This document shows positions 9,629 to 19,721 of a stretch of DNA of 64,000 bases, piece by piece. This DNA is from Sphingopyxis sp. FD7 (lineage in GTDB: Bacteria > Pseudomonadota > Alphaproteobacteria > Sphingomonadales > Sphingomonadaceae): contig NZ_AP017898.1 of NCBI RefSeq assembly GCF_003609835.1, positions 186,001 to 250,000 on the forward strand, in the 5' to 3' direction. The notes under the pieces were generated by a model. That model searched no databases and was not told where the DNA came from. It saw nothing but the letters and a program-made list of their open reading frames with translations. Every line of letters starts with the position of its first letter. The stretch's first letter is position 1. The translations under genes and the position numbers were made by a program.

Positions 9629-10302
9629 CTGCGGAGCGCCGCCTCCATCCGCGCCGCGGCGGCATCATAGACGCGCGTTTTCAACCCCGCGGTCACCGCG
9701 GCAGGGGCAGTGTCGGGATGGCCGCCGACGAAGGGCGGCGCGGGATCATATTCGATCGCGAGCTGGATCGCCTGCGCGACGGCATCGCCCTTCATCCGTG
9801 CGATCAGGGTCAGCGCGCAATCGAGTCCCGACGTAACGCCGCCACTCGTTACGATTTTTCCATCCTCGACGACACGGCCGGGTTGATGCGCGGCGCCGAC
9901 GAGCGGCAACAAATGGGTATAGGCCCAATGCGTCGTCGCGCGCTTGCCCGCGAGCAGCCCCGCGCGCCCGAGCAGGAAAGCGCCCGTGCAGACGCTTGTG
10001 ACCCAGGCGGCGCCTGCTGCCTGCCGAACGATGAAATCGATCGTCGCGGCGTCGCCCAGCGCATCGGCAACGCCATGGCCGCCCGGAACGCACAAGATGT
10101 CGGCTTGCGGCGCGGAGGCGAAATCATGCGTCGGCACGATGGCAAAGCCGCTGTCGGTCGCAAGGGGATCGAGCGTAGCGGCGGCGCCTGCGACCACTGC
10201 CCCCGGCATCCGGCTGAGCGCCTGCGCGGGCGCGGTAAAATCCAGTTGGGTGATGCCGGGAAACAGCAGGAAGATGATGGTGGTTGCGGAATTGCCGGTC
10301 AT
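9625..10302 (-). CDS. DJ-1/PfpI-family protein, isonitrile hydratase-like
   Basis: A 225-residue cytosolic protein with the DJ-1/PfpI fold. The nucleophile elbow is SVCTGAFLLGRAGLLAGK with the conserved cysteine, preceded by ILCVPGGHGV and followed by ATTHW, as in cyclohexyl-isocyanide hydratase (InhA) and GlxA-like N domains. It has no AraC-type C-terminal HTH, so it is not a GlxA regulator. Convergent with the upstream cyclotransferase. The substrate cannot be read from sequence; amidase, glyoxalase or hydratase activity are all possible for this fold. The region upstream (10303-10445) shows no clear element. Confidence 0.85.
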   Translation of the reverse strand: MTGNSATTIIFLLFPGITQLDFTAPAQALSRMPGAVVAGAAATLDPLATDSGFAIVPTHDFASAPQADILCVPGGHGVADALGDAATIDFIVRQAAGAAWVTSVCTGAFLLGRAGLLAGKRATTHWAYTHLLPLVGAAHQPGRVVEDGKIVTSGGVTSGLDCALTLIARMKGDAVAQAIQLAIEYDPAPPFVGGHPDTAPAAVTAGLKTRVYDAAAARMEAALRS

Positions 10303-10445
10303 CGGATGGTCCTTGGCCGATCGTGGATCACCCAGGCGTGCGCCTTAAGGTCGATAGCGCCTGCTCTGCTTCCCGATGGGACTCCATCTGCAAGCGCCAG
10401 CTGCGGAGCTCGCAAGCCTAGCGCGGTGACGGGGCGGCGAGAAGT

Positions 10446-10646
10446 CTATTTGTCGCCGCCGGTCTCGGCCGCCTCCTCCGCCGGGTCGCCGCGGTCGCGG
10501 CTTTCGAGCATTGCCGCCGCATCGTCGAGCGCCCTGGCTTCGCTGACTGTCACCCCGCCGGGTCCGGGTTCATTCTCGGTGCGGCTGCAACCCGAGACAA
10601 AGCTGGCCAAGGCCAGGGCCATGATGCTCATCGCTTTTTTTCGCAT
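10446..10646 (-). CDS. Small lipoprotein
   Basis: A 66-residue predicted lipoprotein. The signal sequence MRKKAMSIMALALASFVSGC ends in a lipobox with Cys20. The mature part is short, acidic and probably unstructured, ending in Lys. A GGAGGAG ribosome site precedes the ATG. It is the third of three consecutive leftward small lipoprotein genes. A terminator for the preceding gene lies just upstream, so it probably has its own promoter. No function is recognised. Confidence 0.7.
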   Translation of the reverse strand: MRKKAMSIMALALASFVSGCSRTENEPGPGGVTVSEARALDDAAAMLESRDRGDPAEEAAETGGDK

Positions 10647-10660
10647 CGCTCTCCTCCCAT

Positions 10661-10693
10661 GAGAAAGGGCTCCACCCTTGCCGAGTGGAGCCC
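10661..10693 (-). terminator. Rho-independent terminator
   Basis: On the minus strand GGGCTCCAC-loop-GTGGAGCCC is followed by TTTCTC, 29 bp after the stop of the lipoprotein gene 10722-11018. Confidence 0.8.
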
Positions 10694-10721
10694 CATATCA
10701 GCCCGAAGGCGAAGCGGCGAC

Positions 10722-11018
10722 TTATTGCTTGTCGTTGGCTTCGGCCTTGGCGGTTTCTTCGGCAATCTTGTCGCCCGCCGCTTCGGCGGCGTCGCCGGCG
10801 GCGTTCACCGTGCCTTCGATGGCGTTGCCGGCATCGTCGGCGGCTTCGGCGGTCGCGGCGGCGGCGTCGGCGGCGCCTTCGGCCATCGCGTCACCCGCGG
10901 CTTCGACATCTTCACCCGCCGAAGCAGCGGTATCGGCGGCGGCGTCCTGCGTCTGTTCCGAGCAGGCGGCGAGGCTGAAGGCCGCGGCGGCCATCGAAGC
11001 GATAATCATCTTGCGCAT
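10722..11018 (-). CDS. Alanine-rich lipoprotein
   Basis: A 98-residue predicted lipoprotein. The start MRKMIIASMAAAAFSLAAC places the lipidated Cys at residue 19. I chose the ATG at 11018 because GAAAGGAAACCC lies directly upstream; a longer reading from 11162 would run through the neighbouring terminator. The mature protein is about half Ala with regularly spaced Asp and Glu, which predicts a long amphipathic helix that could self-associate as a coiled coil. It ends in KAEANDKQ. Related in style to the next gene. Function unknown; an envelope structural or tethering role is only a guess. Confidence 0.75.
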   Translation of the reverse strand: MRKMIIASMAAAAFSLAACSEQTQDAAADTAASAGEDVEAAGDAMAEGAADAAAATAEAADDAGNAIEGTVNAAGDAAEAAGDKIAEETAKAEANDKQ

Positions 11019-11139
11019 GGGTTTCCTTTCGAATGCAATGGCCACCGGGGCCATGGGGTGAGACCTAACGACCGATCCGCAGCTTGGCAACCACGCTGCT
11101 GAACGGTGCCAACAGCCACGACATGGCCTGAATGAATAA

Positions 11140-11167
11140 GGGGGGCGTCGGCAAACCGACACCCCCC
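11140..11167 (-). terminator. Probable terminator hairpin
   Basis: A strong stem GGGGGG.GTCGG-loop-CCGAC.CCCCCC lies 34 bp past the stop of the lipoprotein gene 11201-11527. The downstream T-run on the minus strand is weak (TTATTCATT), so it may act as a transcript-protecting hairpin. Confidence 0.6.
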
Positions 11168-11200
11168 TTTCGTTGACAGGCCGATAAAGCCGGAAAGAAA

Positions 11201-11527
11201 TTACTTCTTGGCTTCTTCCATCGCGCCCTTGGCGGCGTCGGTGGCTTCCTTGGCCGCGTCAGCCGCTTCGGCAGCCTTGTCGGCAGCCGTGGCGGCGTCA
11301 CCAGCAGCGGCGGCATCGCCGGCGGCGTCGGCGGCGGCAGCGGCGTCGCCCGCAGCGGCGGTCGCGTCGGCAGCGCCTTCGGCCGCTTCCATCGCGCCGT
11401 CTGCCGCGCCTTCGACGGTCGCGGCGGCGTCATCGGTGGCAGCTGCGTCGTCGGCAGCCTTTTCGGCGCAAGCGGCAAGGCCGAGCGAAGCGGCGAGGAC
11501 GAGTGACAGCGTGATCGATTTCTTCAT
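11201..11527 (-). CDS. Alanine-rich lipoprotein
   Basis: A 108-residue predicted lipoprotein with signal MKKSITLSLVLAASLGLAAC (Cys20). After the lipobox almost the whole protein is Ala with periodic Asp, Glu, Gly and, near the end, Lys. This gives heptad-like spacing, and the last residues are MEEAKK. The composition predicts one long helix. A C-terminal Lys on a helical lipoprotein recalls Braun lipoprotein, but the sequences are not similar and the comparison is structural only. It is the first of three consecutive small lipoprotein genes. The DNA is correspondingly repetitive (GCGGCG-rich). Confidence 0.75.
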   Translation of the reverse strand: MKKSITLSLVLAASLGLAACAEKAADDAAATDDAAATVEGAADGAMEAAEGAADATAAAGDAAAAADAAGDAAAAGDAATAADKAAEAADAAKEATDAAKGAMEEAKK

Positions 11528-11719
11528 GTGGGAATACCCCTCTCAATTGAACTGACCGACCGGCACAGGAACGGATCGATCCCGAAAATTGCCAATCGCG
11601 CGAAGAATTACCGCCTCGCCAAAAGGCGTGCAATGGCCTTTTTGTCTCGTTCCCCGCCTTTCATCGTAATCGGCCGATGGGCTGCGCCCGCGCCGCGGAA
11701 ATCGCGGGATGCGACTTGG

Positions 11720-11748
11720 TTGACCAGATATAAAGAAAGCTTTATATG
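11720..11748 (+). promoter_or_regulatory. Promoter of the methionine-cycle operon
   Basis: TTGACC (11720-11725) and TATATG (11743-11748) are separated by 17 bp. The minus-10 lies inside the right half of the palindrome at 11728-11747. The predicted transcription start falls at about 11755-11756, on the ATG itself. Confidence 0.65.
11728..11747. promoter_or_regulatory. Palindromic operator, probable SahR-type autoregulatory site
   Basis: ATATAAAGAAAGCTTTATAT is a perfect 8-4-8 palindrome directly in front of the ArsR-methyltransferase gene. The same architecture with one changed base occurs upstream of ahcY at 53484-53503. Confidence 0.85.
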
Positions 11749-11755
11749 ACAGTCC

Positions 11756-12742
11756 ATGAGCGAGCTGATCGACATTTTTCGTGCTCTGGCTGACCCGACC
11801 CGCCTGCGAGTCGTGGCGCTGCTCCGCGAGATGGAGCTGGCGATCGGCGAGCTGGCGATCGTGCTCGACCAGAGCCAGCCGCGCGTTTCGCGCCACGTTC
11901 GTATCCTTGTCGAAGCCGGGATCGTCGAGCGGCGACGCGAGGGGAGCTGGGTCTTCTTGCGGATCGTCAGCGAAGGGCCCGTTGCCGAAGCGATCGCGCA
12001 AGCCGATAAATGGCCTTTTTCGCCGCGCGAGAGGCGCGTGATCGCGCACGATGCGCGGCGGTTGGCGGCGGTGCGCGCCGAGCGCGCGGCGGCAGCCGAA
12101 CGCTATTTCGCCGAACATGCCGCCGAATGGGACGCGATCCGTTCGCGCCATGTCGCCGAAAGCGAGGTCGAGGCGGCGATGCTGGCGATGATGCACAACC
12201 GTCGCCTGGGTCACCTGCTCGACATCGGGACGGGAACCGGGCGGATGGCGGAGATTTTCGCGCCGACTGCGCGCCGCATCACCGCGCTCGACCGCAGTCC
12301 CGAGATGCTGCGCATCGCACGCGCCAAGCTCGAACGGCAGTCGGTTCCGGTCGACCTGCTTCAGGGCGACTTTCTGGAATTGCCCGTGGCCGACGCGAGT
12401 ATCGACAGCATCGTCATCCACCAGGCGCTGCATTTTGCGCACGAGCCCGATCGCGTGATCGCCGAGGCCAGCCGGGTGCTGCGCGGCGGTGGCCATTTGC
12501 TGATCGTCGATTTCGCGCCGCATGAGGATGAGGAATTGCGCACCCTCGCCGCGCACGCGCGCCTTGGTTTTTCGGACGCGCAGATCCGCGGCTGGTTTGC
12601 TTCGGCGGGCCTGTTGCTCGAAACGACACAGACGCTCGAAGGCGGGAAGCTCGCCGTCAAGCTGTGGCTTGGCCGCCGCCGGAGCGATCAGGATCAACCC
12701 CCCGTCAGCGATGGCGGACAAAGTAAAAGGCTCGCCGCATGA
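11756..12742 (+). CDS. sahR: ArsR-family regulator fused to a SAM-dependent methyltransferase domain (SahR-like)
   Basis: A 328-residue fusion. Residues 1-90 form an ArsR winged helix (FRALADPTRLRVVALL; recognition helix QSQPRVSRHVRILVEAG). From about residue 155 a class I methyltransferase fold follows, with motif I LDIGTGTGRM, ALDRSPEM and a later DFAPHEDEEL. In proteobacterial SahR regulators an ArsR protein responds to S-adenosylhomocysteine and controls methionine-cycle genes; here the methyltransferase domain is the natural ligand sensor. Context supports this: it overlaps metF by ATGA, metH follows, and its palindromic operator recurs at ahcY. No ribosome site is visible before the ATG, consistent with a leaderless mRNA. 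Whether the domain still methylates anything is unknown. Confidence 0.85.
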   Translation: MSELIDIFRALADPTRLRVVALLREMELAIGELAIVLDQSQPRVSRHVRILVEAGIVERRREGSWVFLRIVSEGPVAEAIAQADKWPFSPRERRVIAHDARRLAAVRAERAAAAERYFAEHAAEWDAIRSRHVAESEVEAAMLAMMHNRRLGHLLDIGTGTGRMAEIFAPTARRITALDRSPEMLRIARAKLERQSVPVDLLQGDFLELPVADASIDSIVIHQALHFAHEPDRVIAEASRVLRGGGHLLIVDFAPHEDEELRTLAAHARLGFSDAQIRGWFASAGLLLETTQTLEGGKLAVKLWLGRRRSDQDQPPVSDGGQSKRLAA

Positions 12743-13677
12743 CCTCGAACCTCGACGCGCTGGCGGAGGCGCGCCGCGCCGCGGCGTCGCCGCTTTTTGC
12801 CAATCTGGACGGCGATGTCGGCGTCAGCTTCGAGTTTTTCCCGCCAAAGTCGGCGAAGATGGAGGCGCAGCTGTGGGAAACGTTCCGCACGCTCGAACCG
12901 CTTGACCCCAGCTTCGTGTCGGTCACCTATGGCGCTGGGGGATCGACGCGCGAGCGCACCCATGCGACGGTCGCGCGCATCGCAGCGGAAAGCCGCGTGC
13001 CGGCCGCGGCGCACCTGACCTGCGTTGAGGCGTCGCGCGCCGAAATCGACGCTGTCGCGCGCGCTTATTGGGATGCGGGCGTGCGCCATATCGTTGCGCT
13101 GCGCGGCGACATGCCGGGCGGCGAGCCTTACCGCGCACACCCCAACGGCTATGCCAATGCGGTGGAGCTCGTCGCCGGGTTGAAGGCGATTGCGCCGTTC
13201 GACATCTCGGTCGCCGCCTATCCCGAAGTGCATCCCGACGCCGATTGTCCGCAGGCCGACCTCGACAATCTGAAACGCAAGCTCGATGCGGGCGCCAACC
13301 GCGCGATCACGCAATTCTTCTTTTCGCCCGACAGCTTTTTGCGGTTTCGCGACAGCGCGGCGGCGGCGGGGATCGACGCGCCGATCATCCCCGGCATCCT
13401 GCCCGTCTCGAACGTGTCGCAAACGCGGCGGATGGCCGACATGTGCGGCACCGCGATCCCGGCGTGGATGGTGTCGCTGTTCGACGGGCTCGACGACCAT
13501 CCCGCGGCACGGCAGCTCGTTGCGGCGACGATCGCCGCCGAAATGTGCCGCCGCCTCTATGCGGGCGGCGTGCGCGACTTCCATTTCTACACTCTCAACC
13601 GCGCCGAGCTCAGCTATGCCATCTGCCACTTGCTGGGGCTGCGGCCGGTATCGACCCGGAAGGATCAGGCAGCATGA
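12739..13677 (+). CDS. metF: Methylenetetrahydrofolate reductase
   Basis: A 312-residue FAD enzyme with a TIM-barrel fold that reduces 5,10-methylene-THF to 5-methyl-THF for methionine synthase. Visible signatures are SFEFFPPKS at the N terminus, SVTYGAGGSTRERTH, AHLTC, ALRGDMP and QFFFSPDSF. The length is normal for bacterial MetF. The ATG overlaps the stop of the regulator gene, and metH starts four bases before its own stop, so all are translationally coupled. Expression should follow the operator at 11728. Confidence 0.97.
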   Translation: MTSNLDALAEARRAAASPLFANLDGDVGVSFEFFPPKSAKMEAQLWETFRTLEPLDPSFVSVTYGAGGSTRERTHATVARIAAESRVPAAAHLTCVEASRAEIDAVARAYWDAGVRHIVALRGDMPGGEPYRAHPNGYANAVELVAGLKAIAPFDISVAAYPEVHPDADCPQADLDNLKRKLDAGANRAITQFFFSPDSFLRFRDSAAAAGIDAPIIPGILPVSNVSQTRRMADMCGTAIPAWMVSLFDGLDDHPAARQLVAATIAAEMCRRLYAGGVRDFHFYTLNRAELSYAICHLLGLRPVSTRKDQAA

Positions 13678-14723
13678 CCAGCGCAAGAGAAGCTCTCGCC
13701 GCCGCCGCAAAGGAACGCATCCTGCTCACCGACGGCGGTTGGGGCACGCAGATCCAGACCCGCAAGCTGGACGAGAGCGATTATGCCGGATCGCTGGGCC
13801 TCGGCCATGACCAGAAGGGTAACAACGACATCCTCGCGCTGACGCGGCAGGATGTGGTCACCGCGATCGGCGAGGCCTATCTCGCGGCGGGGTCCGACAT
13901 CGTATCGACCAACACTTTCAGCGCCAATCGCATCAGCCAGGCCGACTATGGCGCCGAGGCGCTGGTCGCCGACATCAACCACGAAAGCGCGCGACTGGGG
14001 CGCGAGGCCGCCGACAGGTTTGCGGCGCTCGACGGCCGCCGTCGCTTCGTTGCCGGCGCCGTGGGGCCGACGAACAAGACGCTGTCGCTGTCGCCCGACG
14101 TCAATAATCCGGGCTTTCGCGAGATTGACTTCGACGAATTGAAGGACGTCTATCTGGAACAGGTGGTCGCGCTTGCCCAGGGCGGTGCCGATTTCATCCT
14201 GATCGAAACAATCTTCGACACGCTCAATGCCAAGGCCGGCATCGCCGCGACGCTCGAAGCCGAAGCGAAGGTCGGGCGCGAACTGCCGTTGATGATTTCG
14301 ATGACGCTGACCGACCTCAGCGGCCGCAATCTGTCGGGGCATACGGTCGAGGCTTTCTGGTATGCCGTCCGTCACGCGAAGCCGTTGACGATCGGCCTCA
14401 ACTGTTCGTTCGGCGCGGCGCAGCTGCGCCCGCATGTGAAGGTCTTGTCCGATCTCGCCGACGCGCTTGTGATGGTCTATCCTAACGCGGGCCTCCCCAA
14501 CGAACTCGGCGAATATGACGAGCTGCCCGAAACGACCGCGGGCCTGGTGCGCGAATGGGCCGAGCGCGGGCAGGTGAACATTCTCGGTGGCTGTTGCGGT
14601 TCGACGCCTGAGCATATTGCGGCGATGGCAAGGGCGATCGAGGGATTGGCGCCGCGACAGCTTCCCGACGTGCCGGTGCGCACGCGCCTCGCGGGGCTGG
14701 AGCCATTCACCATGGCGGCTTGA
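13674..14723 (+). CDS. metH: Methionine synthase, homocysteine-binding module (split MetH, part 1)
   Basis: A 349-residue protein equal to the N-terminal homocysteine methyltransferase barrel of cobalamin-dependent MetH. The zinc ligands are the Cys of GLNCSFGA and the pair in GGCCGSTPEH, and the start of the barrel is LLTDGGWGTQIQ. The ATG at 13674 overlaps the metF stop and has an AAGGA site 10 bases upstream. The remaining modules are on the next gene. The split lies cleanly at a domain boundary and both halves have their own start and ribosome site, so this is a two-subunit arrangement rather than a frameshift. Similar splits are known in other Alphaproteobacteria. Confidence 0.95.
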   Translation: MTSAREALAAAAKERILLTDGGWGTQIQTRKLDESDYAGSLGLGHDQKGNNDILALTRQDVVTAIGEAYLAAGSDIVSTNTFSANRISQADYGAEALVADINHESARLGREAADRFAALDGRRRFVAGAVGPTNKTLSLSPDVNNPGFREIDFDELKDVYLEQVVALAQGGADFILIETIFDTLNAKAGIAATLEAEAKVGRELPLMISMTLTDLSGRNLSGHTVEAFWYAVRHAKPLTIGLNCSFGAAQLRPHVKVLSDLADALVMVYPNAGLPNELGEYDELPETTAGLVREWAERGQVNILGGCCGSTPEHIAAMARAIEGLAPRQLPDVPVRTRLAGLEPFTMAA

Positions 14724-14725
14724 TT

Positions 14726-14863
14726 GATCCTCCCCGCTCGCGGGGAGGTGGCAGCGCGCAGCGCTGACGGAGGGGGTTCTCGGTCAGCAGCCAAGGCTTT
14801 TTCACGAGAGCCCCCTCCACCACTGCTTTGCGGCGGTCCCCCTCCCCACAAGCGGGGAGGATC
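14726..14863. repeat. Inverted repeat between the two metH genes
   Basis: Ends GATCCTCCCCGCTCGCGGGG and CCCCACAAGCGGGGAGGATC pair, with further complementary stretches inside (GGGGGTTCTCG / CGAGAGCCCCC). It starts three bases after the part 1 stop and ends directly before the AGGAAG ribosome site of part 2. A short relative lies at 55603-55633. Confidence 0.75.
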
Positions 14864-14873
14864 AGGAAGATAA

Positions 14874-17495
<2,622 letters not shown>

Positions 17496-17503
17496 ATATA
17501 TCT

Positions 17504-17606
17504 CGTCACCCTGAACTTGTTTCAGGGTCCATGGCCCGACCTGTCCTTAGCCGCCGCGCTTGTTGATAGCGCAGGCCATGAATGCTGAAACGAGTTCAGC
17601 ATGACG
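17504..17606. repeat. Inverted repeat, CGTCACCCTGAAC type
   Basis: Ends CGTCACCCTGAACTTGTTTC and CGAGTTCAGCATGACG are imperfectly complementary and inner CCATGG/CCATG elements pair. It fills most of the gap after metH. The rest of 17607-17709 shows no clear signal. Confidence 0.6.
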
Positions 17607-17709
17607 AAGGTTTTAATGTTCGCCCGACCTCCTGTCCGACAACAGGACACGCTAGGGATTAACCAGCTTCGCCAACGACTACCGCCGCATAAACCGCTAT
17701 AGCCCGCCC

Positions 17710-18663
17710 ATGCTCAAGTCGCTCCTTCGTCGGCCCTTGCTGCCGCTGCTCGCCCTGCCGCTGCTCCTTGCGCCTGCACCGCTGCCCGCACAGACCGGCG
17801 GCGCGCCCTACAACATCGACGGTCGGGGTTTTTCGCGATTGCAGGATGCGGTCGATGCGATCGGCGAGGGTGAGGGGACGATAAGCATCGCACCCGGCTA
17901 TCATCGCGACTGCGCCGTCCAGACGGCAGGGCGGATCGCCTTCGTCGCCGTCGAACCAGGCCGCGCGATTTTCGACGGCGTGACGTGCGAGGGCAAGGCG
18001 GCGCTGGTGCTGCGCGGCGCGGGCGCGCGTGTCGATGGTCTCGTGTTCCAGAATATGCGCGTTCCCGACGGCAATGGCGCGGGGATCCGGCTCGAACGGA
18101 GTGACCTTGATGTCGCGAACAGCCTGTTCCGCAACAGCGAGGAAGGCATATTGACTGCCGACGACGCGGACGCCGCGCTGACCATCGACCGTTCGACCTT
18201 TTCGCGGCTCGGCCGCTGCGACCGCGGTTTGAGCTGCGCGCACAGCGTCTACACCGGCATCTATGGCCGCGTGACCGTCACCCGCACACGGTTTGAAAAG
18301 GGCAGCGGCGGCCATTATCTGAAGACGCGTGCGATCGCGGTCGACGTCAGCGACAACAGCTTCGACGATACGCAGGGAACCGGCACCAACTATATGATCG
18401 ACCTGCCGTCGGGGTCGGTGGGACGGATCGCAAACAATCTGTTCGTGCAGGGGCGCGACAAGGAAAATTATTCGGCCTTCATCGCGGTCGCCGCCGAAGA
18501 ACGAAAGAATCCCTCACGCGGCCTTGTCATCGAAGCCAATCGGGCGAGCCTCCCCGCGGGGTTGGGCCGCCGATCGGTGTTTGTCGCCGACTGGAGCGGC
18601 GAGGCGCTGGCGATCGGCGCGAACGAGCTGGGCGCGGGGCTGACGCGCTTCGAGAAAAGATAA
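17710..18663 (+). CDS. Secreted right-handed beta-helix protein
   Basis: A 317-residue exported protein. A signal peptide (RRPLLPLLALPLLLAPAPLPAQ) precedes a body of short strand repeats typical of parallel beta-helices (VDGLVFQNMRV, LDVANSLFRNSEEGI, LTIDRSTFSRLG, VTVTRTRFEKG, VDVSDNSFDDT). Pectate-lyase-like and mannuronan epimerase folds look like this, but I see no catalytic signature of either. It contains four or five Cys, unusual for the fold, which may form periplasmic disulfides. The role is probably carbohydrate- or surface-related. Confidence 0.8.
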   Translation: MLKSLLRRPLLPLLALPLLLAPAPLPAQTGGAPYNIDGRGFSRLQDAVDAIGEGEGTISIAPGYHRDCAVQTAGRIAFVAVEPGRAIFDGVTCEGKAALVLRGAGARVDGLVFQNMRVPDGNGAGIRLERSDLDVANSLFRNSEEGILTADDADAALTIDRSTFSRLGRCDRGLSCAHSVYTGIYGRVTVTRTRFEKGSGGHYLKTRAIAVDVSDNSFDDTQGTGTNYMIDLPSGSVGRIANNLFVQGRDKENYSAFIAVAAEERKNPSRGLVIEANRASLPAGLGRRSVFVADWSGEALAIGANELGAGLTRFEKR

Positions 18664-18699
18664 CGCGCGCTCTCGACACGAACGGAATAGAGGTAGCTT

Positions 18700-19206
18700 C
18701 TAAGCTTCCCCGCGCGTTTCGATCAGCGACGCCGCCAGCGCCTCAGCGGGGGTCTTGCCGCCCCACAGCACGAACTGGAACACCGGATAAAAGCGCTCGC
18801 ATTCGTCGATCGCGCTTTCGACGAGCGTTTCGGTGAGGTCGAGCGGCAGCGCGGCGTCGGCGCCGAGCAGCATTCCGTGGCGATAAAGGATCGTGCCGCT
18901 GTTCGACCACAGCTCGAAATGGCCGAGCCACAGCTGCTCGTTGATCATCGCCAGCGCCTCGTGCGCGACGGCGCGCTTGTCCTCGACGACGCGAATGTCG
19001 GGAAAGGCGAGAAGCTGGATCACGCCGTCGTCGGCGCGCCACACCGCGCGCAGTTCATAGGTCGTCCAGCTGCCCTGCGCGGTCGCGACGATCTCATCCT
19101 CGCCCACCATCTCATGCGGCCAGTCGTGCGCCGCGAAATAGGAGGCGAGCATGTCCATCGGCGCCGCGTCCTGGCCGTCGTCGTCTTCGTAAATATCGTC
19201 ACTCAT
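18700..19206 (-). CDS. YbjN domain protein
   Basis: A 168-residue acidic cytosolic protein of the YbjN family, a type III chaperone-like fold. The pattern LDLTETLVESAIDECERFYPVFQFVLWGGKTPAEAL near the C terminus is typical of the sphingomonad and Caulobacter members. The biochemical role is not established; E. coli YbjN affects motility and stress tolerance. The start ATG at 19206 has no near alternative. Single gene followed by ubiK upstream on the same strand, with a palindromic repeat between. Confidence 0.85.
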   Translation of the reverse strand: MSDDIYEDDDGQDAAPMDMLASYFAAHDWPHEMVGEDEIVATAQGSWTTYELRAVWRADDGVIQLLAFPDIRVVEDKRAVAHEALAMINEQLWLGHFELWSNSGTILYRHGMLLGADAALPLDLTETLVESAIDECERFYPVFQFVLWGGKTPAEALAASLIETRGEA

Positions 19207-19261
19207 GGCGCCGCCCTAGCTGTTCTGGGGCAAGGTTGCGAGTCTGCAAGTCACCACCAGG

Positions 19262-19340
19262 CGTCATCCCGGCCAAGGTCGGGATCTCGACGGTGCTGCC
19301 GAACGCGAGGTCGAGACCCCGGCCTTCGCCGGGGTGACGA
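19262..19340. repeat. REP-like palindrome, CGTCATCCCGGC family
   Basis: CGTCATCCCGGCCAAGGTCG pairs with CCCGGCCTTCGCCGGGGTGACG. It lies immediately after the ubiK stop. Confidence 0.75.
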
Positions 19341-19673
19341 TTATTTTTTCGGGGCGGCCCTGGGTTTCGCGGGAGGCTTGGGAGCGGGTTTCGCGGCCGC
19401 AGGCTTCGCCGCGGTCTTTGCCGCCACCGGCTTCGCCGCGGCTTCCAGCTTGTCGAGCCGGGCCTTCAGCGCTTCGGCTTCGGCGCGCGCGGTCGCCGCC
19501 ATCTGTTTAACTGCCTCGAACTCTTCGCGGCCGACGAAATCCATGCGCCCGACAAACTCCTTGGCGCGCTCGCGCATCGCGGCCTCGGCCTCGCGCCCGG
19601 CGCCCGCCACCGTTCCGGCAATGCCGTTCACCATCTTGGCGAGGTCGTCGAAAAAGCGGTTTTCGCTCTGCAT
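19341..19673 (-). CDS. ubiK: Ubiquinone biosynthesis accessory factor UbiK (BMFP family)
   Basis: A 110-residue protein. Residues 1-75 match the BMFP/YqiC pattern: MQSENRFFDDLAKMVNGIAG, then a helical part ending in a coiled coil (REEFEAVKQMAATARAEAEALKARLDKLE). The last 35 residues are a Lys/Ala/Pro-rich tail, common in alphaproteobacterial members. UbiK helps the Ubi complex assemble coenzyme Q. The terminal coiled coil is the trimerisation element of the family. Confidence 0.85.
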   Translation of the reverse strand: MQSENRFFDDLAKMVNGIAGTVAGAGREAEAAMRERAKEFVGRMDFVGREEFEAVKQMAATARAEAEALKARLDKLEAAAKPVAAKTAAKPAAAKPAPKPPAKPRAAPKK

Positions 19674-19721
19674 GTCTGATATTCCTTCATCGGGGACAGA
19701 CCCCAGTTGTCCCTTGCGCCT

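Noticed and set aside
10303..10445. Possible riboswitch-like structure upstream of the PfpI gene
   Set aside because: I looked for conserved aptamer cores and saw none; only unremarkable short complementary stretches.
11201..11527. CRISPR-like or tandem DNA repeat
   Set aside because: The repetitive GCGGCG-rich DNA is explained by alanine codons of a lipoprotein; units are not regular and have no spacers.
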